Assembly (NCBI RefSeq): GCF_016904885.1
Contig: NZ_JADWYI010000001.1
Span: 1 to 64,000 of the forward strand
Source: Archangium primigenium
GTDB taxonomy: Bacteria; Myxococcota; Myxococcia; Myxococcales; Myxococcaceae
Reading direction: 5' to 3'
DNA: 64,000 nt
Positions 35,084 through 44,291 of this stretch are shown piece by piece (position 1 is the first letter of the stretch; each line of letters starts with the position of its first letter). The notes beneath the pieces were generated by a model. That model was not told the origin of the DNA, made no database searches, and saw only the letters and a list, made by a program, of their open reading frames with translations. The translations under genes and the position numbers were made by a program.

Positions 35084-36490
35084 CTACTCCAGCTGGAAGG
35101 CGCCCTGGGCCAGGAGCATCAGCTCCACGCTGGTGTTGGCCTTGGAGCCGAAGGCGGAGGAGAGCACGGTGGCCTGGGCGCGCACGGCCGTCGTGTACGT
35201 CTGGTAGGCCGCCGCCGTCTGGGAGGCCAGCAGCGCCACGTCCACGGACGAGGCCGTCACCGCGGCCTTCACCGCCGCGTCCAGGGCGGTGTCCAGCGTG
35301 GCGGCCGCCTGGGCCGTGACCGCGAGCGAGCCCTGGAGCGCGAGCTGGTTGGCCAGGGTGAGGTCCAGATAGTTGCCCAGCAGGGATGACTGGAGGCTGG
35401 CGCCGCCGGAGAGGTTGGCCTGGAAGGTGGTGAAGGCCTGGGCGCTCGCCGAGGCGCTGGTGGCCGCGCGCGCGTCCGCGACGAGCTTCACCGAGGCCGT
35501 GGCGCCCTGCTGCTTCACGTCCTCGGCCGCGCCGGCCGCGGCGAGCGTGGCGTCCAGCGCCGCGCCCGAGGCCCGCGCCTCCAGCACCGCCGATTGGCGC
35601 AGCGCCGCGTCCAGCAGGGGCGCCGCGTCCGCCGACAGGCGCACGTCCAGCGTGGCCCGGAACGAGGCGCTCGCCGCGCGCTCGCTGTCCGCCTGCTTCT
35701 GCGCGCTGGCGCCCGCCTTCTCCGCCGCGGCGCGCAGGTCCGCGTAGAACGTCTCGTACGCCGCCTGGGCGTCCGCGCCCGCGTCCAGCGACGCGTTGAG
35801 CGCCGCGATCGCCGACAACTCCGCCTGGAAGAGGGCCGACTGGCTCGTCTGCACACCGGCGCGGCCATACACCTCCACCTCGGTGCGCTGCGCGGCGCGC
35901 ACGCCGTCGGCCAGCGCCTTCACGCGCGCCTCCAGGGCCGCGCCCGACGCGGAGCCCTGCGACGCGGCCTCCGCCATGCGCGCGTTGATGCGCTCGCGCA
36001 CGTCCACCATGTTCACCGTCTCCGAGGCCGCCGTGTCCGCCCGCGCGCGCAGGTAGACGCTGGCCTCCAGCGAGCTCTCCGAGTCCATGGGCGGCGCGGT
36101 GCTCGTCTCGCCCTGGGCCGCGGCCTCCAGCAGCGACGAGGCCAGCACCTTGCCGGACGCGTCCAGCGCCTGGATGACGAACTGCCCGCCGGCATCCGCC
36201 AGGTCCAGCGTGTAGCGGCCCTGGGCGTCCACCGTGCCCTCGGCGCGCGTGCTCAGCGAGCCATCCGCGGCCACGGCGCTCACGCGCACCGTGGCGGTGG
36301 CCGCCAGCGTGCCCGCGCCACCCGTCTGCGCCGCGCGCACCACCGACTGGGGCTGGGTGCCCTGCCCGTTGGTGACCCGACCCGTCACCCGCGACGAGCC
36401 CGCCATCTCCTCGCCTCCACAGGCCGTGGCCAGCCCCAGCAGGCCCACCGTGGTCCACACCGCGCGCAGCGTCGTCTTGTTCGTCTTCAA
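35084..36490 (-). CDS. Ala-rich helical lipoprotein, unknown
   Basis: The 468-residue product has a signal ending GLLGLATAC (lipobox LATAC, atypical at -3). An Ig-like or carboxypeptidase-regulatory-like domain follows (VTGRVTNGQGTQPQSVVRA, EGTVDAQGRYTLDLAD), then about 300 residues of Ala/Ser-rich helix, probably coiled coil (AEKAGASAQKQADSERAASA). The start is TTG 36490, with TGAGGA seven bases before; no ATG or GTG precedes the signal. A 37-codon upstream extension is not supported. It lies upstream of the CotH lipoprotein on the same strand. Function unknown; a fibrous or envelope-spanning role is possible. Confidence 0.72.
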   Translation of the reverse strand: MKTNKTTLRAVWTTVGLLGLATACGGEEMAGSSRVTGRVTNGQGTQPQSVVRAAQTGGAGTLAATATVRVSAVAADGSLSTRAEGTVDAQGRYTLDLADAGGQFVIQALDASGKVLASSLLEAAAQGETSTAPPMDSESSLEASVYLRARADTAASETVNMVDVRERINARMAEAASQGSASGAALEARVKALADGVRAAQRTEVEVYGRAGVQTSQSALFQAELSAIAALNASLDAGADAQAAYETFYADLRAAAEKAGASAQKQADSERAASASFRATLDVRLSADAAPLLDAALRQSAVLEARASGAALDATLAAAGAAEDVKQQGATASVKLVADARAATSASASAQAFTTFQANLSGGASLQSSLLGNYLDLTLANQLALQGSLAVTAQAAATLDTALDAAVKAAVTASSVDVALLASQTAAAYQTYTTAVRAQATVLSSAFGSKANTSVELMLLAQGAFQLE

Positions 36491-36735
36491 AGTGGAATCC
36501 TCACGCAACAGGTGCCGCGTCCGGCCATCCGGCCCGGGTTCCCGGACGAGCACTCGCCCTCCATTGGTGTCCGAGGTTTTTTTTGGATCCCCTCGCGCCA
36601 TTTATTTATTTCTCATACCCTCGCCTGGCTGCCTGGCTGTGTATGGAATTCCAGGAAGCCAAACCCAGACAGGCGGTGAAGGCGTTGCGCGGCCCATCCA
36701 TTGCGGATGCCGCACTCCGAGAGCACCTTGAGGCC

Positions 36736-37173
36736 ATGCTCTCCTCGCTGCTGTTGGGGTTGCTCATGGCCGCGCCCTTGACCCTGCAAGGACCTGGACG
36801 ACCCGCCCAGGTGCACACGCTGGACGACGCCCGGTGGAACCACCGGGTGCTGCTGGTGTTTCCGAGCGAGGACCGTCACGCCTGGGCCGAGCAGCAGCGG
36901 CTCGTGGACGAGGCCCGGGACGCGCTGGAGTCACGCGACATCCTGGTGGTGATGGTGGGCGACACCCAGGCGCCCGTGCGCCTGCCGGACGCGGCGGCGG
37001 CGCGGGCGCGCTGGAAGGTGGGCGCGCACGAGGGCGCCGCGGTGCTGGTGGGCAAGGATGGGGGCGAGAAGTGGCGCGCTCCGCTGCCCGCCCCGCTCGC
37101 GCCCGTGTTCTCCCTCGTCGACCGCATGCCCATGCGGCAAGAGGAGCTGCGCGAGCAGTCGCTCAAGCCATGA
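36736..37173 (+). CDS. DUF4174-family exported protein
   Basis: The 145-residue protein has a signal peptide (MLSSLLLGLLMAAPLTLQ). It carries the DUF4174 pattern: LDDARWNHRVLLVFPS, ESRDILVVMVGD, and WKVGAHEGAAVLVGKDGGEK (thioredoxin-like fold without the CxxC). The family has no established function. The ATG is in frame with an open upstream stretch that I discard. It is divergent from the Ala-rich lipoprotein, with an unusually AT-rich 245-bp gap (TTTATTTATTTC near 36600). Its 3' end overlaps the convergent response regulator by 11 bp. Confidence 0.75.
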   Translation: MLSSLLLGLLMAAPLTLQGPGRPAQVHTLDDARWNHRVLLVFPSEDRHAWAEQQRLVDEARDALESRDILVVMVGDTQAPVRLPDAAAARARWKVGAHEGAAVLVGKDGGEKWRAPLPAPLAPVFSLVDRMPMRQEELREQSLKP

Positions 37174-37567
37174 GCGGCCCGAGGTCCTCGCCCAACGACA
37201 GGTGCCGGCGCGCCACGCTCGCCAGCGCGTCGATGGACACCGGCTTGCGCACGAACTCCGAGGCCCCCGCTTCCGTCGCGCGCGCCTCCAGGTCCGGCGC
37301 CTTGGCGCCGCTGAGCAGCACGACGGGCACGTCCCGCACCTGGGCATGCTCGCTCGAGCGCACGCGGCGCACGAACTCCAGGCCGTCCATGCCGCCCGGC
37401 ATGTTCACGTCCGCGATCACCAGGTCCACCGACCGCGTCTCCAGCAGCCGCAAGCCCTGCTCCGCGCGATCCGCCTCCAGGAAGTCCAGCTTGAGCTTCA
37501 TCAGGTACACCCGGAGGATGTGGCGGATGGTGTTGCTGTCCTCCACGAGTAGCACGGTGCGTTTCAC
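37163..37567 (-). CDS. Single-domain response regulator
   Basis: The 134-residue receiver-only protein has an acidic pair in LLVEDSN, phospho-acceptor Asp53 (LVIADVNMPGGMDG), a Ser/Thr switch in VVLLSGAK and Lys in FVRKPVS. It is CheY-like with no output domain. The chosen start is GTG 37567 (AAGGGG six bases before); a TTG two codons earlier is possible. It overlaps the DUF4174 gene at their 3' ends by 11 bp. No kinase is adjacent. Confidence 0.88.
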   Translation of the reverse strand: MKRTVLLVEDSNTIRHILRVYLMKLKLDFLEADRAEQGLRLLETRSVDLVIADVNMPGGMDGLEFVRRVRSSEHAQVRDVPVVLLSGAKAPDLEARATEAGASEFVRKPVSIDALASVARRHLSLGEDLGPLMA

Positions 37568-37780
37568 GGACAACCCCTTCGCGCGGATGCGAGCATTCCA
37601 GCCCCGGGCGCTCGAACTCCCCTAGTCGCATTCTCCCGCAAAGTCGGAAGCGACGGGAAACGAACACTCCCGTTGGAGCAAAATCCAAGCATACGGCATG
37701 CGCCCGGGACCCACATGGCACCGGCGGTCACTCGATTTTCACCGAGCGACCGCCCCATCCTACCGCGCGGGCATGACGTC

Positions 37781-39370
37781 TCAGGAGGCGCGGTAGCGGG
37801 CCTGGAAGCGGCTCGCGCCCGGCTCACGCCGGATGCCCGAGGGCGCGTTGGCGCTCAGGTGCTCGAGCACCTTGAACACCGTCTCCACCTCGTCCGGGGT
37901 GCCCAGCGCCTGGGCGAGCTCCTCGGCGGAGTGGGCCCGGGACGGCTCGGCGCGCAGCCGCTCCACCACTTGGCGCTGCACCTGGAGCACCACGCCCGCG
38001 GCCTTCTTGCCCGCCTCCACGCCCGGCTGGTGGTAGGCGTTGATGTTCACCAGCGTGGCGTACAGGCCCACGGCGCGCTCGTACAGGGCGATGAGCGCCC
38101 CGAGCGTGCGCGCGCTCACGTCCGGCACGGTGAGGGTCATCGACTCGCGGCCCTTCTCGAACAGCGCGCGCCGCGTGCCCAGCAGGAAGCCGAAGAGGTA
38201 GTCGCCGCTGGTGATGTCCGGCTCCACCTGGAAGCCCTCGCCCTCGCGGTCCTTGAGCACCTCCACGAAGGTGGCGAAGAAGTTGTTCACCCCCTCGCGC
38301 AGCTGCTGCACGTAGGCGTGCTGATCCGTGGAGCCCTTGTTGCCGTAGACGGCGATGCCCTGGTTGACCACCGCGCCCGCCAGGTCCTTCTCCTTGCCCA
38401 GCGACTCCATGACGAGCTGCTGGAGGTACTTGGACAACAGGAGCAGTCGGTCCTTGTAGGGCAGGATGACCATGTCCTTCTGGCCCTTGCCGCCCCCGGC
38501 GTGGAACCACATGAGCGCGAGCAGCGCCGCGGGGTTCTTCACCGCGTCCCGCACGCGCGTGGCCCCGTCCATGTCCCGCGCGCCCGCGAGCAGCCCGTCC
38601 GTGTCCAGGCCCTGCAGCCGCGCCGGCAAGAGGCCCACCGCCGACAGCACCGACGTGCGCCCGCCGACCCAGTCCCACATGGGGAAGATGCGCAGCCACT
38701 GGCCCTGCTTCGCCGTGCGATCCAGCTCGCTGCCCTCCCCGGTGACGGCCACCGCGTGGGCGCCGAAGGCGAGGCCCCGGCGGGTGTAGGCGCGCTCGGC
38801 CTCCACCATGCCGTTGCGCGTCTCCTTGGTGCCGCCCGACTTGCTGATGACCACGGTGAGCGTCTGGGCGAGCGCGTCGCCCAGCGTGGCGAGCGCCCGG
38901 TCGATGCCGTCCGGGTCCGTGTTGTCCAGGAACGTCACGCGCAGTTTGTCCCCGGGGCCCCCGAGCGCGTCCGCCACGAGCTGGGGCCCGAGCGCCGAGC
39001 CCCCGATGCCCACCAGCAGCACGTGGGTGAAGCGCGCGGCCGTGGGCGGCTTCACCCGGCCCGCGTGCACGTCCGCCGCGAAGGCGTTCACCGCGGCGAC
39101 GGTGTCTTGAATCTCCTTCGTCAGCGCGGGCTCGGGCGCGAGCTCCGGGGCGCGCAACCAGTAGTGCCCCACCCGGCGCTGCTCATCCGGGTTGGCGATG
39201 CCGCCCTTCTCCAGGGCCTCCATGGCGTCGAACGCCCGGGCGAGCGGCGCGGCCATGCGCTCGAGGAAGTCGTCGGCGAAGTTCATTCGCGACACGTCCA
39301 ACGTCAAGCCGACCGATTCCACCGCGCACAGATATTTCTGGTAGCGCTCCCACAACCGACGCTCGCTCAT
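37781..39370 (-). CDS. pgi: Glucose-6-phosphate isomerase
   Basis: The 529-residue protein matches phosphoglucose isomerase. It has [59 protein letters not shown] and [14 protein letters not shown]. It converts glucose-6-phosphate and fructose-6-phosphate in glycolysis and gluconeogenesis. The ATG giving [13 protein letters not shown] is preceded by GGGGAG; the longer frame start is not credible. It is monocistronic and divergent from the HGGFW hydrolase gene. Confidence 0.95.
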   Translation of the reverse strand: MSERRLWERYQKYLCAVESVGLTLDVSRMNFADDFLERMAAPLARAFDAMEALEKGGIANPDEQRRVGHYWLRAPELAPEPALTKEIQDTVAAVNAFAADVHAGRVKPPTAARFTHVLLVGIGGSALGPQLVADALGGPGDKLRVTFLDNTDPDGIDRALATLGDALAQTLTVVISKSGGTKETRNGMVEAERAYTRRGLAFGAHAVAVTGEGSELDRTAKQGQWLRIFPMWDWVGGRTSVLSAVGLLPARLQGLDTDGLLAGARDMDGATRVRDAVKNPAALLALMWFHAGGGKGQKDMVILPYKDRLLLLSKYLQQLVMESLGKEKDLAGAVVNQGIAVYGNKGSTDQHAYVQQLREGVNNFFATFVEVLKDREGEGFQVEPDITSGDYLFGFLLGTRRALFEKGRESMTLTVPDVSARTLGALIALYERAVGLYATLVNINAYHQPGVEAGKKAAGVVLQVQRQVVERLRAEPSRAHSAEELAQALGTPDEVETVFKVLEHLSANAPSGIRREPGASRFQARYRAS

Positions 39371-39542
39371 CTCGACTCCCCGGAAAGGCGGGCCCGAGGT
39401 CCGGGCCTGACGGACGTGTCCTAGCGCTCCGCTCGCGCCCAGAAAACCGTTTTGATGCGAGGGGCGACCACCTCCAGACACCCGGCACGTCCCGGCCGCC
39501 TGCTTGAAACCACGTCCCCCGGGCCCTCATGATCCCCCCCTC

Positions 39543-40349
39543 ATGAGCCAACCCTGGATGCTGGAGACGCCCGCGCCGCCCGCGGACACGCGGATTCCCT
39601 ATGGGGACATCACCCACCAGTTCGGCGACCTGCGCCTGCCGCGCGGGGAGGGGCCGCACCCGGTGGTGGTGATGATCCACGGGGGCTTCTGGCGCGCGCG
39701 CTATGACCTGGAGCACGTGGGCCACCTGTGCGCGGACCTCACGCGCCGGGGCTACGCCACCTGGAGCCTGGAGTACCGGCGGGTGGGCCACCCGGAGGGC
39801 GGCTGGACGGGCACCTTCGAGGACGTGGCCCGGGGCACGGACTACCTGCGCACGCTCGCGCGCCACTACCCGTTGGATCTCAAGCGCGTGGTGCTCATGG
39901 GACACTCGGCGGGCGGCCACCTGGCGCTGTGGCTCGCGGGCCGGGGCCGGCTCGAGGCCGGCGAGCCCCTGCACACCCCGACGCCGCTCGTGCCGCGCGG
40001 GGTGGTGTCGCTGGCGGGCGTGGTGGACCTGGCGCGCGCCCACACGCTGAACCTGGGCAACGGCATCGTCGAGTCCTTCCTCGGAGGCACCCCCGCCCAG
40101 GTGCCCGAGCGCTACCGGCTCGGCTCCCCCGCGGCGCTGCTGCCGCTGGGCGTCAAGCAGGTGCTCGTGCACGGGGTGAAGGACGACATCGTCCCCGTGG
40201 CGCTCAGCGAGGCCTACCAGGCGCGCGCCACGGCGCTCGGGGACACCGCGCGGCTCGTGCGGCTGGAGAACGCCGAGCACTTCGCGGTCATCGACCCGCG
40301 CGCCGCCGAGTGGGCCCAGGTGGTGGAGGCCGTGGGCTCGCTCCTGTAG
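39543..40349 (+). CDS. Alpha/beta hydrolase with HGGFW motif, probable kynurenine formamidase
   Basis: The 268-residue hydrolase has the oxyanion motif MIHGGFWRARYDLEH, the nucleophile elbow LMGHSAGGHLALW, an acid in VHGVKDDIVPVALSE and His in ENAEHFAVID. HGGxW is the hallmark of the arylformamidase-like esterases that turn N-formylkynurenine into kynurenine. The next gene, convergent and 22 bp away, encodes kynureninase, the following enzyme in tryptophan breakdown. This context makes formamidase the best guess, but a general esterase (BD-FAE group) is still possible. Confidence 0.7.
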   Translation: MSQPWMLETPAPPADTRIPYGDITHQFGDLRLPRGEGPHPVVVMIHGGFWRARYDLEHVGHLCADLTRRGYATWSLEYRRVGHPEGGWTGTFEDVARGTDYLRTLARHYPLDLKRVVLMGHSAGGHLALWLAGRGRLEAGEPLHTPTPLVPRGVVSLAGVVDLARAHTLNLGNGIVESFLGGTPAQVPERYRLGSPAALLPLGVKQVLVHGVKDDIVPVALSEAYQARATALGDTARLVRLENAEHFAVIDPRAAEWAQVVEAVGSLL

Positions 40350-40371
40350 GCGCGGGCCGCCCGACGCCCGG

Positions 40372-41652
40372 TCAGCTCCGGGCGTGGCGCTCGAGCACGC
40401 CCACGAAGCGGTGGACGTCCTCGAAGCTGTTGTAGAGCGGCGCGGGCGCGGCGCGGATGACGTCCGGGGAGCGGAAGTCGCAGTGGATGCCCTCGGAGCG
40501 CAGCGTCTCCAGCATGCGCTGGGGCTCCTTGCTGAAGCGCAGGGACAGGTGGGCGCCGCGCTGGGCGGGATTCCTCGGCGTGAGGCTGTGCACGAAGCCG
40601 GGCGGGAGCCGATCCAGCAGGAACTCCAGGTAGCCCGTGAGCTTCACGCTCTTGTCGCGCAGGGCGGGCATGGTGGCGCGCTCGAACTGCTCCAGCGAGG
40701 CGCGCAGCGCGGCGAGCTGGAGGATGGGCGGATTGGACAGCACCCAGCCCTCGGCGCCCGGGGTGGGCTCGTAGTCGGGCTTCATGAGGAAGCGCGTGCG
40801 CTTGTCATTGCCCCACCACCCGGCGAAGCGGTGCAGGGTGGGATCGTTCGCATGGCGCTCGTGCACGAAGGCCCCCGCGAGCGCGCCCGGGCCCGCGTTG
40901 AGGTACTTGTAGGTGCACCACACCGCGAAGTCCGGCCCGTCGTCGTGCAGGGACAGCGCGAGGTTGCCCGCGGCGTGCGCCAGGTCGAAGCCCACGCGGC
41001 AGCCCTGGGCGTGCGCGGCGCGGGTGATGGCCGCCATGTCGAACGCCTGGCCGCTCAGGTAGTTCACGTTGCCAAAGAGCACCAGGGCGATCTCCTGGCC
41101 GTGCCGCTCGATGGTCTCGAGGATGTCCTCGGGGCGCAGCACGCTCTCGCCCTCGCGCGGGGCGAGCGCGATCACCGTCCGGGCCGGGTCATACCCGTGG
41201 TGGCGCACCTGAGAGGCCACCGCGTACTGGTCCGAGGGAAAGGCGCTCGCCTCCATGAGGATCTTCGAGCGCTCGGGGGTGGGCCGGTAGAAGGACACCA
41301 TCATCAGGTGGAGGTTCACCGAGAGGGTGTTCATCACCACGACCTCGGCGGGGCGGGCGCCCATGATGCGCGCCATCTGCTCGCCGAGCCCCACGTGGTA
41401 CTCCATCCACGGGCGCTCGCCCCGGAAGTGCCCGTCCACGCCCAGGGTGGCCCAGGACTCCATGGCCTCCAGGACGTACTGCTTCGCCTTGCGCGGCTGG
41501 AGGCCCAGGGAGTTGCCCAGCAGGTAGAGCTCCGGCTGGTCTCCGTGGAGGGGGAAGAGGAACTCCTCGCGGAAGCCGCGCAGGGGGTCCTCCGCGTCCA
41601 TCTTCCGGACGAACGCCTCGCCGGCCTCGTACCGCGTCACCGCACCGCTCAT
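40372..41652 (-). CDS. kynU: Kynureninase
   Basis: The 426-residue PLP enzyme has YLLGNSLGLQPRKAKQYVLE, EVVVMNTLSVNLHLMMVSFY, the cofactor-Asp region VGFDLAHAAGNL and the PLP-lysine in WCTYKYLNAGPG. A substrate-binding region follows with GWWGNDKRTRFLM. It cleaves kynurenine (and hydroxykynurenine) to anthranilate and alanine. GAGGAG lies eight bases before the ATG at 41652; an ATG three codons earlier is possible. It converges with the putative formamidase. Confidence 0.93.
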   Translation of the reverse strand: MSGAVTRYEAGEAFVRKMDAEDPLRGFREEFLFPLHGDQPELYLLGNSLGLQPRKAKQYVLEAMESWATLGVDGHFRGERPWMEYHVGLGEQMARIMGARPAEVVVMNTLSVNLHLMMVSFYRPTPERSKILMEASAFPSDQYAVASQVRHHGYDPARTVIALAPREGESVLRPEDILETIERHGQEIALVLFGNVNYLSGQAFDMAAITRAAHAQGCRVGFDLAHAAGNLALSLHDDGPDFAVWCTYKYLNAGPGALAGAFVHERHANDPTLHRFAGWWGNDKRTRFLMKPDYEPTPGAEGWVLSNPPILQLAALRASLEQFERATMPALRDKSVKLTGYLEFLLDRLPPGFVHSLTPRNPAQRGAHLSLRFSKEPQRMLETLRSEGIHCDFRSPDVIRAAPAPLYNSFEDVHRFVGVLERHARS

Positions 41653-41788
41653 CGCACGCATCTCCTCGCCCAGGGGCCTGGACGCCCCGAGGCGATCGAA
41701 TAGCACGGGCCTGGACGTCCGACATCCAGGCCCGCCGGCCACTGTCTCCTCATGCCCAGACACCACCCAGCGCAACGCCAGACAGGAC

Positions 41789-42037
41789 CTAGCGGCGCGG
41801 CGCGCGGTTTTTATCGAAAATGGCGAAAAGGATGACGACGAACGCCAGGAGCCGCACGCAGTACGCGACGAAGCGCGTGCCCGGGTCGAGCAGCAGCAGC
41901 CGCTGCAGGGCGATGAGCCAGAAGGCCCCGGCGAAGAACGCGAAGAACCGGTCCTGGGACTTCTTCCAGTAGCGCAGGAAGAACAGCCCCGCCACCCAGC
42001 TCAGGGCGAACAGGCCGCCGGACAGGAACAGCTTCAT
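41789..42037 (-). CDS. DUF5985-like small membrane protein
   Basis: The 82-residue protein has three hydrophobic helices (LFLSGGLFALSWVAGLFFLR, FFAFFAGAFWLIALQRLLLL, FVAYCVRLLAFVVILFAIF). It resembles the DUF5985 family of small membrane proteins. Its ATG overlaps the upstream gene's stop (ATGA). It is the last gene of a three-gene overlapping operon. Function unknown. Confidence 0.75.
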   Translation of the reverse strand: MKLFLSGGLFALSWVAGLFFLRYWKKSQDRFFAFFAGAFWLIALQRLLLLDPGTRFVAYCVRLLAFVVILFAIFDKNRAPRR

Positions 42038-42291
42038 TCGGACTCCCAGACGAGACCGAACACCAACAGCCCGGTGGACACCAACGCCACCGCCTCGCGC
42101 ACCGGCATCTCGGTCCAACCCGGGGACAACACGGGCGCGAACACCAGGAGCAGGTTGTTCACCGCGTAGCCCGCGAAGCACAGCCCGCTCCACAACAGCA
42201 GCCGCACCCGACTGGCCATGTACCCGCGCAGGAGCAGCGCCGCGCACGCGATGCTCGCCACCGCGCACAGCAAGTAGATGGCCTCAGTCAC
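42034..42291 (-). CDS. DUF5985-like small membrane protein
   Basis: The 85-residue protein has two or three membrane helices (IYLLCAVASIACAALLLRGY, LLLWSGLCFAGYAVNNLLLV). It is a distant relative of its downstream neighbour, with which it overlaps by 4 nt. It overlaps the upstream wHTH-like gene by 8 nt. Two small membrane proteins made together probably form a complex; this is inference. Confidence 0.75.
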   Translation of the reverse strand: MTEAIYLLCAVASIACAALLLRGYMASRVRLLLWSGLCFAGYAVNNLLLVFAPVLSPGWTEMPVREAVALVSTGLLVFGLVWESE

Positions 42292-42682
42292 GCTCCCCGC
42301 CTTTCCAGAAGCGGAAGGCGTTGGCGAAGGTGCTGATCTTGTCGGTGGGCTTGGAGAAGATGAGGTTGATGACGGTCACCCGGCGCTCAGCATACGCCGA
42401 GACCAGCCCCCGCACCGCCTCGTCCCGCTCCGCGTCCTCGGGGGCGTACCGGTAGTCGCGTCCCCCGTTCTCCGCCCGCACCACATGCGTGTCCCGGGCC
42501 AGATCCACCAGGCGCTCACCCGCGGACAGCTCCGAGATGCGCAGCTCGCGGCTCGCCTCGTCCGCGCTCCAGGTGCGCTCGGGATGACGGAACAGCAGCA
42601 GGAGGATCTCCAACTGCTCCACCGACTCGATGTGCTCGGCGATGAAGCGCCGGACCCCCTCGGGGAGCTCACTGCCGTGCAA
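42284..42682 (-). CDS. Winged-helix-like small protein
   Basis: The 132-residue protein begins MHGSELPEGVRRFIAEHIES. It has a segment like a winged helix-turn-helix (SVEQLEILLLLFRHPERTWS, ADEASRELRISELSAGERLV) and a charged C terminus (VINLIFSKPTDKISTFANAF). It may be a transcriptional regulator or an anti-regulator of the two small membrane proteins it overlaps. No family name is certain. Confidence 0.65.
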   Translation of the reverse strand: MHGSELPEGVRRFIAEHIESVEQLEILLLLFRHPERTWSADEASRELRISELSAGERLVDLARDTHVVRAENGGRDYRYAPEDAERDEAVRGLVSAYAERRVTVINLIFSKPTDKISTFANAFRFWKGGERD

Positions 42683-42722
42683 ACGTCATCCCCTACTCCG
42701 TCCGTCGTGTGGCCCGCCCCTC

Positions 42723-44291
42723 TCAGGACGGGTGTTCGTGATGCGGCTCCTCGCGCCTCAGGGGCAGGCGGACGTGGAAGGTACTCCCCGCGCCCTCGAC
42801 CCCGGGGGACTCGGCCCAGATCCGCCCCCCATGCTGGGCGATGATGCCCTGGGAGATGGTCAGCCCCAAGCCCAGGCCACCGTATCGCGCGCCGTGCGCC
42901 TGTCCAAAACGTTCAAAGATGAGCGCCAGCTTTTCCGCCGGGATGCCCACGCCCTCGTCCCGCACCCTCAGTGCGAGCTCGTCCGCCTCCGTCCAAACCC
43001 TCATCTCCACCGCCCCGCCATGGGGCGAGTAGCGCACGGCGTTGGACACGAGGTTGGTCACGACCTGCTCGATGCGCCCGGGGTCTCCGCTCATGGGAAG
43101 GCATTCGGGGACGTCCAGGCGCAGGCGATGTTGAGCGGTGAGCGATTGGAGCCGCTCGAAGGAGGTGCGCAGGAGCGGCACCAGGTCGAACTGCTCGACC
43201 TCCAGCGAGAGCCGGCCGGTGACGAGCCGGCTCACGTCCAAGAGGTCCCCCACCAGCTTCGTCATCCGGTCCACCTGGCGGCTCAGGCCATCGAGCGCCC
43301 GGCGGGGCCCGGGCTCCAGGATGGCGCCGTACTGCCGCTGGGCGAGCTGCACCTGCATCTTCGCGGCGGCCAGGGGCGTGCGCAGCTCGTGCGTGGCGGC
43401 GGCGAGGAACGCGTCCTTGGCCTCGCTCGCGCGCTTGGGGTCGTCGATGTCCGTGGCGGTGATGATCCACCCGGTGACGCGGCCCTGGCCATCGCGCTCG
43501 GCCACGGCGCGGCCCAGGAACCAACGGAAGGCCCCATCGGACTGGCGGGACATGCGGAACTGGACCTCGAAGGGCGTGCCGGTGCGCACCGACTCGCCCC
43601 ACGCGGCGTGCACGTCCTCCTGGTCCTCGGGGTGCACGGCGCACGAGCGCCAGAGGTTCTCCACCTCGTGCGCGGGCCGGCCGGACAGCTCCACCCAGGC
43701 GCGGTTGCCCCAGGACAGCCGCCCCTCGGGCGAGGCGACGAAGACACACAGGGGCATGGCGTCGGCGAGCAGGCGGTAGCGGTGGGCGCTCTCGCGCTCC
43801 AGGGCCTCGCGCTCGCGCCGGCGCAGGAGCGCCTCCTGGCGCTTGAGCTGCTGCTCCTTGAGGAACAGCTCCACGAAGACGGACACCTTCGAGCGGAGGA
43901 TCTCCGGCGCGAAGGGCTTGAGCACGTAGTCCACCGCGCCCTGGGCATAGCCCTGGAAGACGTGCGCGGCGTCGCGGTTGTGCGCGGTGAGGAAGACGAT
44001 GGGGATGAAGCGCGAGCGCTCGCGCTCCTTGATGAGCCGCGCCGCCTCGAAGCCATCCATGCCGGGCATCTGCACGTCCAGGAGGATGAGGGCGAAGTCC
44101 TCGCGCAAGAGCCGGAGCAGGGCCTCCGCGCCCGAGTGGGCCTTGACCACCTCGCCCAGGTCATCGAGCGTGGCCTCCAGGGCGAGCAGGTTGGGGGCAT
44201 GGTCATCGACGACGAGGATGCGCGCGCGCGGCAAGTCCGCGCGCACCTCCCGCTGAGCATGTCCGTCCGCCATCCAGGTCGTCTCCATCAT
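42723..44291 (-). CDS. REC-PAS-histidine kinase
   Basis: The 522-residue protein starts with a receiver domain ([31 protein letters not shown], Asp near 69; LKPFAP). A coiled link and a PAS domain follow ([20 protein letters not shown]), then HisKA ([17 protein letters not shown], His near 300) and ATPase boxes ([32 protein letters not shown]). There is no membrane segment. Its ATGATG start overlaps the stop of the poly-HAMP kinase, so the two are translationally coupled. The receiver-first layout suits a relay partner of that kinase. Confidence 0.92.
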   Translation of the reverse strand: MMETTWMADGHAQREVRADLPRARILVVDDHAPNLLALEATLDDLGEVVKAHSGAEALLRLLREDFALILLDVQMPGMDGFEAARLIKERERSRFIPIVFLTAHNRDAAHVFQGYAQGAVDYVLKPFAPEILRSKVSVFVELFLKEQQLKRQEALLRRREREALERESAHRYRLLADAMPLCVFVASPEGRLSWGNRAWVELSGRPAHEVENLWRSCAVHPEDQEDVHAAWGESVRTGTPFEVQFRMSRQSDGAFRWFLGRAVAERDGQGRVTGWIITATDIDDPKRASEAKDAFLAAATHELRTPLAAAKMQVQLAQRQYGAILEPGPRRALDGLSRQVDRMTKLVGDLLDVSRLVTGRLSLEVEQFDLVPLLRTSFERLQSLTAQHRLRLDVPECLPMSGDPGRIEQVVTNLVSNAVRYSPHGGAVEMRVWTEADELALRVRDEGVGIPAEKLALIFERFGQAHGARYGGLGLGLTISQGIIAQHGGRIWAESPGVEGAGSTFHVRLPLRREEPHHEHPS

